Translations under genes and position numbers: made by a program
From: Verrucomicrobiota bacterium
GTDB taxonomy: Bacteria > Verrucomicrobiota > Verrucomicrobiia > Opitutales > Opitutaceae
Assembly (NCBI GenBank): GCA_963205455.1
Contig: CAUJJL010000076.1
Span: 1-64,000 of the forward strand
Length of the DNA: 64,000 nucleotides
Direction: 5' to 3'
Shown: positions 9,030 to 17,546 of the stretch, piece after piece
How the letters are laid out: each line of letters starts with the position of its first letter
Numbering within the stretch: position 1 is the first letter of the stretch
Notes under the pieces: generated by a model
Told to the model about the DNA's origin: nothing
Databases searched by the model: none
What the model saw: the letters and a program-made list of their open reading frames with translations, nothing else

Positions 9030-10928
9030 ATGCACCTACCAACGGGTGCCCGCCTTGCGGGCATTTTCCGGACCGGCTTGCCGGTCCTATTCTCCCTTGC
9101 GATCCCGGTTGCGACCGTGATCGCGACGCCTGCGCCCGGATCCACCGCGCAGCGTGTCGCCTGGCTTGACCCCTACGTGGTCACGGCAACACGAACGCCC
9201 GCCTCTCCGCGCGCGCTGGGAAGCGTCGTCGATGTGATCACATCCGGCGACCTGCAGCGCCGACAGGTGTCCTCGTTTGCAGAGGCGCTCGCAGGCGCGA
9301 GTGTGCCGGTCCTGGCTTCGGGTGCGCCGGGGGCCTCGACTTCGATTTTCCTTCGAGGAGCCAATTCCAACCAGACGCTCTTCCTGGTGGATGGGCTGCG
9401 GTTCAATGATCCCAACACCGACTATGCGGTGTTCCTCGGAGGAAGCTGTGTGTCCGCGTGCGACAGCCTTGAAATCTCTCACGGGCCCCAGAGCACACTC
9501 TATGGCGGCGAGGCGGTTGGCGGCGTGATCTCGCTGCGCAGTCAGCGCGGGACCGGGACTGCCAGCAGCAGGATTGCTGTTGAGGGAGGAAGTTTCGGCA
9601 CAATTCAGGGAGCGATTTCATCGCAGGGTGAGCGACCCGGCGGATGGGCCTACAATGTCGCCGTACAGGGTGGGGTGACGGAGAACGATCGCATCAACAA
9701 CGATTTCCGTAGCGGCAACCTCACGGCGCGCGTGGACCGCACGGTCTCAGAATCTCTCGGCGTTGGTGCAACGCTGCGCGGGTTTCAGGGAAACTATGGT
9801 TCGCCGGGAAGCCGGTTTGTGAACGATCCCGACAACGAGGAGCGCGAGTCAAACTGGCTGGGTACCGTATTTGCTGATTGGATACACAGTCGGGAAATGC
9901 GTTCTCATGTCGTTGTCGGCGGACAGAGCCGCCGTTTCGCTTCGGAGAATCCCTCGGCAGGGTTTCCGACATCAACCACGATCGTGAAGAACCGGCGTAC
10001 GGTGATCGACTGGCAGACAACCTACGACGGGATTGACGGCCATCGTATCACCGGCGGGTTCACCGGAGAAGCGAACCACACCTTGAACACGGGATTCGGC
10101 GCAATCGACGACAGTCAGCACCTTCTGGCCTTTTTCCTGCAGGATGAGATCACGCCGACCGACAACCTTCACCTCACCGCGGGCCTGAGGCACGATGACT
10201 TCGACACCTTTGGGCGTCATACAACCGGCAGGGCCTCTGCAGCCTGGCTTGTGCTCGACGGACGGCTGAAGTTTCGCGGGAGCTGGGGCACGGCGTTTCG
10301 TTCACCCAGTTTCCTGGATCTCTACGGGCAAAGTGCGTTCTATGTTGGGAATCCCGATCTGAAGCCCGAGCGCGCGCGTGGTGGTGATGTCGGTTTCGAC
10401 TGGTACCTGAGCGACAATCGCGGCTCCGTGGGTGTCACCTGGTTCGACACCCGGTTTCGCGACCTGATCGTCTCGGATTTCTCGCAGATGCCGAGTTCCG
10501 TGGCCAACGTCGGTCGTGCGCGGACGCGCGGCATCGAACTGTCAACGCAAGTCACAATTCCGGCTGCGGCGCAGATTCGACTGAGCTACACCTATCTGGA
10601 GGCGGACAATGAGTCGAGTGGTCGCCGTTTGCTGAGGCGTCCGCGCCATGCCGGAAACCTTGATCTCTGGAAGGATTTCGGCCGTGGTTTCAGCGCCGGG
10701 GCGGGCTTGCGGGTTGTTCTCCAGCGGGAGGACGTGCATGCCGCGACATTTGCAACGGTTGACGGCGAGGACTATTCGGTTGTGCGGATCTACGGAGCAT
10801 GGGCGATCAACGAGCGCCTGACGGTCAAGGCGCGGGTTGAAAACCTGCTCGACGAGAAATACGAGGAGGTCCACGGGTACCCGCAGTTGCCGGTCGGTGG
10901 GTTTGCGGGCCTCGAGTGGCGATTCTAA
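9030..10928 (+). CDS. btuB: TonB-dependent vitamin B12 receptor (BtuB-like)
   Basis: This 632-residue outer-membrane receptor has a signal peptide, then a TonB-box-like segment (LDPYVVTATRTP at about 50-60). The plug has the BtuB/cirA pattern: GSVVDVITSGDLQRR, SIFLRGANSNQTLFLVDGLRFNDP, and LEISHGPQSTLYGGEAVGGVISL. The barrel ends in LEWRF. The length matches the BtuB class (about 600-650) rather than the larger SusC-like receptors. A cobalamin riboswitch sits in its leader, and B12-dependent methionine synthase genes lie divergently, which supports cobalamin as the ligand. No btuCDF transport genes follow within the window; an insertion scar begins about 165 bp downstream. Confidence 0.88.
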   Translation: MHLPTGARLAGIFRTGLPVLFSLAIPVATVIATPAPGSTAQRVAWLDPYVVTATRTPASPRALGSVVDVITSGDLQRRQVSSFAEALAGASVPVLASGAPGASTSIFLRGANSNQTLFLVDGLRFNDPNTDYAVFLGGSCVSACDSLEISHGPQSTLYGGEAVGGVISLRSQRGTGTASSRIAVEGGSFGTIQGAISSQGERPGGWAYNVAVQGGVTENDRINNDFRSGNLTARVDRTVSESLGVGATLRGFQGNYGSPGSRFVNDPDNEERESNWLGTVFADWIHSREMRSHVVVGGQSRRFASENPSAGFPTSTTIVKNRRTVIDWQTTYDGIDGHRITGGFTGEANHTLNTGFGAIDDSQHLLAFFLQDEITPTDNLHLTAGLRHDDFDTFGRHTTGRASAAWLVLDGRLKFRGSWGTAFRSPSFLDLYGQSAFYVGNPDLKPERARGGDVGFDWYLSDNRGSVGVTWFDTRFRDLIVSDFSQMPSSVANVGRARTRGIELSTQVTIPAAAQIRLSYTYLEADNESSGRRLLRRPRHAGNLDLWKDFGRGFSAGAGLRVVLQREDVHAATFATVDGEDYSVVRIYGAWAINERLTVKARVENLLDEKYEEVHGYPQLPVGGFAGLEWRF

Positions 10929-11093
10929 TCCTGCTGACCTACAACGGACGCCGCCGGGCGGAAGTGCAGCACAGCGAGTTCCGCTCGGCGAATCTGATGA
11001 CCTGGGCGCTACGCGCGCCAGGATCGAGCCTTTCGCTTGTCGGCGGCTTCAAGCAGGAACTGCTCCGCGCCACCGGAAGATGGTGTCGGGATA

Positions 11094-11129
11094 TTCATGA
11101 TCAGGTCAAAATGTAAGGCCAGACCCCAA
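11094..11129. repeat. 36-bp direct repeat, left copy
   Basis: This copy matches 12336-12371 at 34 of 36 positions; the last 25 bases (from GTCAAAATG onward to GACCCCAA) are identical. The pair brackets a PIN toxin-antitoxin module. Read in reverse, GGGGTCTGGCCTTACA resembles short repeats seen near REP-associated tyrosine transposases, but no transposase is present here. Confidence 0.75.
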
Positions 11130-11197
11130 AGATGTGCAATCATGTTAGTGTCTCTGTGACTCTTGACATCTCCACCAAATGTGACTCTCTTACGCCC

Positions 11198-11455
11198 ATG
11201 CCACCAACCCCCGCAGCCCTCACCATCAAACAACTCCACGACGACACCGGTGCTCTGGTGCGCCGCGCAGGGGCCTCAAGGCGCCCGGTTCCTATTACGG
11301 ATCGGGGCCAAGAAGTGGCCGTGATTGTCAATCGGTCGCTGCTTCGCCCGGTAAATCGCAAGCGCGTGGTGCTGCCAGCATACGAGGCGATGATGGCGGA
11401 GGCTCCCGGTGACGCGATCCAGGCGGCTTTGGACGAAATCCGCGGCGACCGCTGA
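11198..11455 (+). CDS. Antitoxin, Phd/YefM-like
   Basis: This 85-residue protein contains a Phd/YefM-type N-terminal DNA-binding segment: LTIKQLHDDTGALVRRAGASRRPVPITDRGQEVAVIV, with the characteristic 'ITDRGQEVAVIV' strand. An acidic C-terminal toxin-neutralising tail ends in EIRGDR. The frame is open from 11132, but the ATG at 11198 gives the family-like start. The PIN-domain toxin begins 2 nt after its stop, so the two are translationally linked. The antitoxin should bind and inhibit the toxin and repress its own promoter. The pair sits between 36-bp direct repeats. Confidence 0.82.
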   Translation: MPPTPAALTIKQLHDDTGALVRRAGASRRPVPITDRGQEVAVIVNRSLLRPVNRKRVVLPAYEAMMAEAPGDAIQAALDEIRGDR

Positions 11456-11457
11456 TC

Positions 11458-11886
11458 ATGGTTTTTTGTGACACATCGACGGTTGCCAAACTCTATGTGG
11501 TTGAAACCGAATCAAAAGCCGTGCGGGCATTGCTTGAAGAAGCCGACCAGCGCTTCGTGTCAGATTTGGTTCGCGTGGAGTTGATGGGTGTTTTTCACCG
11601 GCAACTGCGCGAGAAGACTTGGTCACGCGAGAAATTTGATGTCGCGGTCCGACAATTCAACTCCGACGACATTGGAGGTTTTTGGACGTGGATTTCCTTG
11701 GACGCTGCGATCATTGATGCGGCTGCCAAGACCTATGCCACCCTCCCCGACACGGTATTTCTCCGCGCCGCTGATTGCCTTCACTTGGTCACTTGCCTGC
11801 ACCACAACTTCCCTGAGATATACACCTACGACAAGCATCAGACGCTGGCGGCACCAGCGCTAGGCATCAAGCCGCTAAAGGTATAG
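11458..11886 (+). CDS. PIN-domain toxin (VapC-like ribonuclease)
   Basis: This 142-residue PIN protein begins MVFCDTSTVAKLYV, which supplies the first catalytic aspartate (Asp5). It has RVELMGVFHR (Glu of the second acidic position) and LRAADCLHLVTCL plus YTYDKHQ for the C-terminal acidic residues. The length is normal for VapC-type toxins, which cleave tRNA or other RNAs. It immediately follows a Phd/YefM-like antitoxin, forming a type II module. The specific RNA target cannot be told from sequence. About 680 bp without a recognisable gene follows, containing IS-end-like palindromes. Confidence 0.85.
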   Translation: MVFCDTSTVAKLYVVETESKAVRALLEEADQRFVSDLVRVELMGVFHRQLREKTWSREKFDVAVRQFNSDDIGGFWTWISLDAAIIDAAAKTYATLPDTVFLRAADCLHLVTCLHHNFPEIYTYDKHQTLAAPALGIKPLKV

Positions 11887-12267
11887 GTTTCAGCTGCGAC
11901 GAGCGTCGGCGCAACAGTGCTTACGTCAAGTGCATACCCTATAGAAAACAGGCGCGAGGAATTGACCCACCCCATCGCGGAACAGGCCAACGGTCGGCGC
12001 TGCCTTGGGTTCGGGTTCCTCCAGATGAATATCTGGCAAAAGGTGATCCATCGGGTCAAGTCTTACATATTGAATTGATGATGACGAGAGCAAGCCTAGT
12101 TTCATGCGAGCAACCGGGGAATTTTGAGGATCACGCCAACATACTCGTGTCAAGAATCAAGACGTGACGTCATTTGCTTGGTCTCGGTTCATACCCTCTC
12201 GAAAAATATCACCCTGATGTGAGCAACTCGAGACCCGAACCAAAGTGACGGGGTTGGTATGAGCCGT

Positions 12268-12312
12268 GGACATAGGTCACCCATGTCCCAGGACAAAGTG
12301 TTACCTATGTCC
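12268..12312. repeat. IS-end-like palindromic repeats
   Basis: GGACATAGGT (12268-12277) and ACCTATGTCC (12303-12312) form a perfect 10-bp inverted repeat. Between them lie a second GTCC and GGACAAAGTGTT. Repeated GGACA..GTTACCTATGTCC units of this style occur at the ends of some IS21/IS481-type elements. No transposase remains nearby, so this would be a solo end. Confidence 0.45.
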
Positions 12313-12335
12313 TCGGTGCATACCGTGTCGGAATC

Positions 12336-12371
12336 TTCATCATCAAGTCAAAATGTAAGGCCAGACCCCAA
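12336..12371. repeat. 36-bp direct repeat, right copy
   Basis: Same orientation as 11094-11129, with 34/36 identity (differences at repeat positions 6 and 11). The two copies are 1.24 kb apart and enclose the toxin-antitoxin pair and the IS-end-like palindromes. Confidence 0.75.
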
Positions 12372-12570
12372 GCTTTGCTCCACCCAAGCTTTGCGCCGCA
12401 GATCTGATCGCCGGTGACACCTCAGGAGCGGCTACGCAATCAAGGCAGCCCGCGACCGCGCCAAACGCCGTCGCGAACTCGGCATCGTTTCAGGCGTCAG
12501 TTTCGCCTGAGGTCACCGATTGTATCCGTCCTAACGGGGATGCGCGAGGGCGGTTTCTTCGGACGCAGTC

Positions 12571-13299
12571 ATGACAATGTTTCAATGGAAATCTCTAAAG
12601 CACTTGCAGCAACCGACCACGGTGATATGTATCCATCCCGATGCCGTGAAGATCATTATTATTGAGGACCAAACCATAGTTCGGGACCTGCTGGCTTGGG
12701 CCTGTCAATCGACTCTGAAACCCCAGGAAATTGGGCAGGCTTCCGATGGAGCGACGGGAGTTATGCGTTGTAGCGAAATCAAGCCGGATTTGGTTTTTCT
12801 GGATCTTGAGTTGCCGGATGGTGACGGATTGGAGTTGCTGCCAGAACTGAGAAGGGTGGCGCCAAGAGCGAAGATCATCGCCTTGTCGGCGCACACCGAT
12901 GAGGTGACCGTGCACCGGGTTCTACAGTCAAATATCGAAGGGTTTGTGGACAAGAAGACCCATCCCATGGAAATCCTGAAGGAGGCTGTTGCGACCGTCA
13001 TGGAGGGACGGCGCTATCGATCTCCGGTCGTGCGCGAGGTGTGGCAGCGATTGCTCGATGAACCGGCGGCTTTCAACAAAATTTTGTCCGATCGGGAACA
13101 GGAAACGCTGGTACTGGTGGGGCGCGGTTATACCAACAGCGAGATCGCTCAACAGCTGGGGCTTCGGGTGATCACGGTGCAGAATTACCGGTGCAACATT
13201 ATGACGAAGCTCGGCATTCACAGCACCTCTCACTTGATCCGCTACGCGACAGAGAAGGGCTTTACTCGCTTGCGGTCGGGAACTTTGGGTGAGAAGTGA
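12571..13299 (+). CDS. NarL/FixJ-type response regulator (receiver + LuxR HTH)
   Basis: This 242-residue regulator has an N-terminal receiver domain with the acidic pair (IIIIEDQT), phospho-acceptor Asp78 (LVFLDLELPDGDG), the switch residue region (ALSAHT) and conserved Lys (VDKKTHP). A C-terminal LuxR-type helix-turn-helix follows (LSDREQETLVLVGRGYTNSEIAQQLGLRVITVQNY). The first about 25 residues precede the usual receiver start, so translation might begin at one of the GTG codons near 12622 or 12646. It converges on, and overlaps by 38 bp, the hybrid sensor kinase gene on the opposite strand. That kinase ends in an HPt domain, the expected phosphodonor. It is the likely transcription factor of the rhamnoside locus. 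Confidence 0.88.
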   Translation: MTMFQWKSLKHLQQPTTVICIHPDAVKIIIIEDQTIVRDLLAWACQSTLKPQEIGQASDGATGVMRCSEIKPDLVFLDLELPDGDGLELLPELRRVAPRAKIIALSAHTDEVTVHRVLQSNIEGFVDKKTHPMEILKEAVATVMEGRRYRSPVVREVWQRLLDEPAAFNKILSDREQETLVLVGRGYTNSEIAQQLGLRVITVQNYRCNIMTKLGIHSTSHLIRYATEKGFTRLRSGTLGEK

Positions 13300-16200
13300 T
13301 GGCGGCTTTTAGCGCTGCTCCCTCTTCGAAGACAGCTAGGCACAATGGACGCCAGTCGGCGTTAGGCTGGCTGCGGGCTACAGTCACAAGCTTCTGGGCG
13401 GCAATGTGGAGGGCGGTGCCATTCACCAGACCCGAATGCGAGCACACCCTGTGCGCCTGACGCGCGACGCCTTCGCGATCATCGCGTGCGATGGCGGCTT
13501 TCAGTGCTGACAGCTCTTGTTCGAGGGCTTCGAGGTAGAGGGACACCGCTTGTTGAGCGCGCGTAGGATCACCCACAGCGAAATCTGCGAAAGCACTCAA
13601 GAAGAGTTGGGAACTCGACTTCGCGCGCGACTGCTCGTTTCCGTCCGAATCCGCCGCTTGCTCCCTCCGCCCTGAGCGTCGGGCAGACGCCCCGTCCAAG
13701 ACCTTGCGGATTCTGGAGGTGTCGAAGGGTTTGAGTACGAATCCGTCCATTTGTGCTTGGAGACACTGTTGTCGGATGTCATCGGTGTCGTGCGCAGTGG
13801 TTGCCACAATGACCGCATTGCGGGAGTTAGGGTGGTCTCGTAGCTTTCGCGCGATCTCTCCGCCATTGGGGCCGGGGAGTTCCCAGTCGAGAAAGACTGC
13901 GGCATAAGTATGCTGGTCAATATGCAGCCAGACTTCATCGGCAAGTGAAGCAACCTCAGCCTCATAGCCGAGGCGGCGCGCTATACCACGAAGTACGACC
14001 TGGTTATATTCCTGGTCGTCGACGATGAGCGCATACAAGGCCCCGGCAGTCACGGGAACGCCGGGCGTGTTCATGTTACTCAAGGACAAGGTGGGCGGTG
14101 TGGCGCGTTCGAAGGGTAGCTCAATCCAAAACGTTGCGCCCTTGCCTTCCTCACTGGATACATCGGCCTTGCCATCCATCAGCTCCGCCAACCCGCGACA
14201 GGTCGCTAGACCAAGACCGGTACCGCTGATCCCGCTAGCTTTCGCACGGATACCGCGGGAGAATTTCCTGAACAATTTATCAAGCTCGGTGGCTGAGATT
14301 CCCGGGCCGTGATCGCAGACGCCGATCCATACTCGGCATGTGCCGGACGGATTGGTCGAGGTACAGGTTACTACCAACTCCACAGGGGCACCAGGAGCGT
14401 ACTTGAGCGCATTGCTCACGTAATTGCTGACGATAGTGCGGATTTTCTCTGGGTCTCCACGGAAGCCATCGACAAAGCCGGCGGGCAGGCGCAACGACAG
14501 TTCGGTTTTGCGTTCTCGTGCTTCGACGCCGAACAAGGCCACTATATCCTCGAGCAACTGTACCAGAGAGAAGGGCTCCGCCTCGAGGTTGACGTGACCG
14601 TATTCGAGCTTGGTGTAACCCAAGACATCCGAAAAGACGCGTTTCAGATGTTCCGTGGAACGCCCAAGTGACTGGGCCAGGTGTCGCTCCTCCGGCGGTA
14701 GAGGGGCGTCGCGTAGCAGATCGACCAGATTGGCAATACCGTTAAGCGGATTTCGGATTTCGTGGCTTATATTCTCGAGGAATTCGTTTTTCACCACGTT
14801 GGCACGTGCGAGTTCATGCGTGCGTGAGTCAACCAGCTTATTGAGACGTTCGTTTTGCCGCCTTAGATAGCGCATCCGCCAGCGCACACCGACTAAGGTG
14901 AGCAACGCTCCGGCCATCACATAAGCGACGATTGCGGCCCCACGCTGATACCAGGGCGCTTCAACCCAGAAAGAGAACTCCAGCGGTGGCCCCGCGCGGC
15001 CAAAGGGGTCCAACGCACGTGCGCGAAACGTATAGTCGCCGGGGCGCAGCCCAGTAAATTCGAACACCGGCTCGGTCTGTGTCCGAATCCATTTGTCAGG
15101 AAGACCGCTAAGGGAAGCTTGCACGAACATCCCTTTGCCGGAGCCACGGAGCAGGCCGGTCAACTCGAAATGCAAGCGACTCGTGTCCGATTCAAAAACC
15201 TGTTTTTCATAGGGTTGTGGCAAGGATATTGCGGTGCCATTGCGCTCTAGAAGGCGTAATCTTAGTCTCGGCGGTTTCGAAGGAGGTGACAAATTGGGAA
15301 TCGAAAGGCGGACCAGGGAGTGACTGCCGGCGATCCATAGGGCGCCGCCTTCTGCAGCAGTGAAACCTAGCCCGCTAATCCGGCCTGCTTGGGAGAGATC
15401 CGGCATGTCCAGCGGCTCCCACGTTGGAGATTCGGCAGTGTCCTCAACTCGCAATCGGATCAGGGCCGACAGATTCCCGGTGGACATATCGTTCTGAGCC
15501 TTGCGTACGATCCAGTATGCAACCGAAGGATCGTCCGTGGAAGTGGCCGCTTCTGCGACAAAGGAATTGAGGCTTGGAACAATATTGAAGGCGTCCACAC
15601 GTCTGTCGTAACCGAGGATTTCCTTCTCTGAGAGCAGGAAGATTCGATCTCCTACAGCCATCAGTTGTGGCCGCTCAATTGGCTGCGGCAATCCTTGACC
15701 AGCGCGATAGTGTCTTACCATACGCATCCGAGTTTGTCCGTCTGGGTCTGACTCCAAACGAAACCGCGACAAACCTTGTGTTACGGTCGCAACCCAGACG
15801 TCACCGCTAGGGTCGCGGACCATATTTAGGGAATAGGCGTCCGAATTCGCGGAAAGGCTTTTTGCAGTCCATGTATCGGGTCCGGTTGGACTGAGCGCCT
15901 CAATCAGGGTGTTGTGCAAGTAGAACAACGTGTAAGGCGTCCTTTTTGCTTCGAGCATTGAGAAGATGTAGCCGCTTGCCGGTACTACTTGCCTGAGGGT
16001 ATTGCCTGACAGGCGCCAGATTCCACCTCCGAGGCCGCTCAGCCAAAGTTCTGGACCGATACTGATAACGTCGGACAAAGGCATTTCAAGCTGGGCGACG
16101 GGGGTGACACGTGCGGTTTGACCAAACTCATGAGCTTTGAGCACCGAAAGTGCCTTGCGGGTGAGAATGTAGGCTCGATCTGCATGCGAGATCACCTTCA

Positions 16201-17278
16201 AGGCCGGTGGGTCAGTGAACCCATTGCGACTGTCGAAAACCGAGGCGACTCCCATGGCTTCAATTCGCGCCATGCCCCCGACATAGCCGGTCCAGAGATG
16301 GCCTAGGCTATCTGTCCACAGGCTGCTGATTGATTCGTTCGGCAGACCACTGGCTCGGTCGATGACGGCATGAACCTCGTCATCGATTGATCCAATGACT
16401 ACCCCGCCGAGAAGCGTACCGATGGCCAAGGTGTCGCCATCGAGCATTGTGGCGCGCCACGGGGACTTACCCGCGACAATTGCAGAAAGCCGCTTCAGTT
16501 TGTGCCATTGACCATGGCGCTGGAGAAAGATCCCATCGGCAACACAAATTAATAGGGCAGGGGAGGTTCCCGGTTTATCGCGGTTTCCCGTGGTGAGAGT
16601 CCACAGCACCTGGGTGCCAGGCAGTTCGCCAAGTGAGACGGCCACGTGTGGTCCTTCTGGTCCCATTTGCAGCAAGCCGACTCCCGGTTGAAATATCCAG
16701 AGCGAGTCACGATCTCGGTTGGAAAAGAGTCGACTCTGGGCCGGTAGATCCAATTCCCAGTGTTCGAAACGCGAGCCATTCCAGCGCAAGATCCGATGGT
16801 CCGTGACGAATACCACCCCCTCCTGTGTGGACTGGGCGTCCCATACATTGCTCACGAAGTCGATACCCGCGGCATGCAGTTGTGTCTTAGCGGAGATATA
16901 GCACCAGCCGCCGGTGGCGGTGGGTTCGATATGGCCGATCTCGTCGATAGCCCCAACCCAGAGTCTGCCGGCGTCGTCGTGGGCTAGGGCGCGGACTGCA
17001 TAGGTTTCAAAGGGCAGGTCGACCTTCTCGCGAGTCTTGCCGTCGAATAGAAACAACTCGTCGGAGCCTATCCAAAGACGACCGTCTTCAGTCGTGGCAA
17101 AAGCCCAGATTTCGCCATTGTGCCGGGTTGGCGGAATCTCGAAGGACGTGATCAAAGGTAACCCGCGTTGCGACTGGGCCCAGCCCGATCGGACCTGCGA
17201 CAATTCTTCCCCTCGACTTGGAAATCCGAGCAACGCCGCCCCCATGAGCAACAAGGCGAAGTAGAGATTCAGTTTCAT
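13262..17278 (-). CDS. Hybrid sensor histidine kinase: Reg_prop propeller, Y_Y_Y, HisKA, HATPase, REC, HPt
   Basis: This 1338-residue membrane sensor is started at the ATG at 17278, which opens a signal peptide (MKLNLYFALLLMGAALLGFPSRG); the frame is open to 17467. The periplasmic part (about 25-760) carries two-component propeller repeats such as EIWAFATTEDGRLWIGS and SLWTDSLGHLWTG. A Y_Y_Y domain follows (FEFTGLRPGDYTFRARALDPFG). After one transmembrane helix near 770-790 come the H-box with His839 (ISHEIRNPLNG), N-box (NYVSNALKYAPG) and G boxes (DHGPGIS, GTGLGLAT). Then comes a receiver with Asp1131 (FLDWELPGPNGG) and an HPt domain with His1276 (AHRVCSHSG). This resembles Bacteroidetes hybrid two-component sensors of glycans, but instead of a fused AraC domain it ends in HPt and has a separate response regulator next door. 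Confidence 0.92.
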   Translation of the reverse strand: MKLNLYFALLLMGAALLGFPSRGEELSQVRSGWAQSQRGLPLITSFEIPPTRHNGEIWAFATTEDGRLWIGSDELFLFDGKTREKVDLPFETYAVRALAHDDAGRLWVGAIDEIGHIEPTATGGWCYISAKTQLHAAGIDFVSNVWDAQSTQEGVVFVTDHRILRWNGSRFEHWELDLPAQSRLFSNRDRDSLWIFQPGVGLLQMGPEGPHVAVSLGELPGTQVLWTLTTGNRDKPGTSPALLICVADGIFLQRHGQWHKLKRLSAIVAGKSPWRATMLDGDTLAIGTLLGGVVIGSIDDEVHAVIDRASGLPNESISSLWTDSLGHLWTGYVGGMARIEAMGVASVFDSRNGFTDPPALKVISHADRAYILTRKALSVLKAHEFGQTARVTPVAQLEMPLSDVISIGPELWLSGLGGGIWRLSGNTLRQVVPASGYIFSMLEAKRTPYTLFYLHNTLIEALSPTGPDTWTAKSLSANSDAYSLNMVRDPSGDVWVATVTQGLSRFRLESDPDGQTRMRMVRHYRAGQGLPQPIERPQLMAVGDRIFLLSEKEILGYDRRVDAFNIVPSLNSFVAEAATSTDDPSVAYWIVRKAQNDMSTGNLSALIRLRVEDTAESPTWEPLDMPDLSQAGRISGLGFTAAEGGALWIAGSHSLVRLSIPNLSPPSKPPRLRLRLLERNGTAISLPQPYEKQVFESDTSRLHFELTGLLRGSGKGMFVQASLSGLPDKWIRTQTEPVFEFTGLRPGDYTFRARALDPFGRAGPPLEFSFWVEAPWYQRGAAIVAYVMAGALLTLVGVRWRMRYLRRQNERLNKLVDSRTHELARANVVKNEFLENISHEIRNPLNGIANLVDLLRDAPLPPEERHLAQSLGRSTEHLKRVFSDVLGYTKLEYGHVNLEAEPFSLVQLLEDIVALFGVEARERKTELSLRLPAGFVDGFRGDPEKIRTIVSNYVSNALKYAPGAPVELVVTCTSTNPSGTCRVWIGVCDHGPGISATELDKLFRKFSRGIRAKASGISGTGLGLATCRGLAELMDGKADVSSEEGKGATFWIELPFERATPPTLSLSNMNTPGVPVTAGALYALIVDDQEYNQVVLRGIARRLGYEAEVASLADEVWLHIDQHTYAAVFLDWELPGPNGGEIARKLRDHPNSRNAVIVATTAHDTDDIRQQCLQAQMDGFVLKPFDTSRIRKVLDGASARRSGRREQAADSDGNEQSRAKSSSQLFLSAFADFAVGDPTRAQQAVSLYLEALEQELSALKAAIARDDREGVARQAHRVCSHSGLVNGTALHIAAQKLVTVARSQPNADWRPLCLAVFEEGAALKAAITSHPKFPTASE

Positions 17279-17422
17279 GGCTGCTGGCTCAGCAGGATGG
17301 CATCTGGTAGACCTTAGGGGAGCGCACTTGCTGGAAGCGGGGGTGATTTGAAATCTGCCTCGAAGGTGACGGCAAGTATTGGAAGCGGCGAACACATTCA
17401 TCCAGCCGAACGGGCTCTCAAC

Positions 17423-17438
17423 AGATGAAATTCCATCT
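17423..17438. promoter_or_regulatory. Candidate operator of the rhamnoside locus, copy 1
   Basis: AGATGAAATTCCATCT is a 16-bp near-palindrome with only one mismatched pair. The core 17424-17437 is the exact reverse complement of 25126-25139. It lies 109 bp upstream of the TonB-dependent receptor and about 145 bp upstream of the divergent sensor kinase, so one site could serve both. The neighbouring LuxR-type regulator is the obvious candidate to bind it. Confidence 0.55.
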
Positions 17439-17546
17439 AACACGGCGATTGGAACAAGAATTCCCATCGTGTGAACTCCGAATCGAAAAGGTCTAGTTAC
17501 AGGACCTACCCTTGCCGATTCCTACTCCACCACCCTGAAATTAATT

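Larger units (their letters stand above)
11887..12570. other. Gene-poor insertion scar
   Basis: No convincing gene is present. The stretch contains the palindromes at 12268-12312, the right copy of the 36-bp repeat, and repeated GTGCATACC-like words near 11930, 12190 and 12318. A short open remnant at about 12424-12510 ends GIVSGVSFA before a TGA. A minus-strand frame near 11926-12153 has no recognisable match. I read it as debris from one or more past insertions. Confidence 0.5.

Noticed and set aside
10916..11116. 66-residue frame just after btuB
   Set aside because: It overlaps the btuB stop and runs into the 36-bp repeat; no family is recognisable. It may be read-through sequence or a remnant.
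16118..16306. Short plus-strand frames within the sensor kinase gene
   Set aside because: All are opposite propeller repeats on the minus strand and lack any supporting feature.
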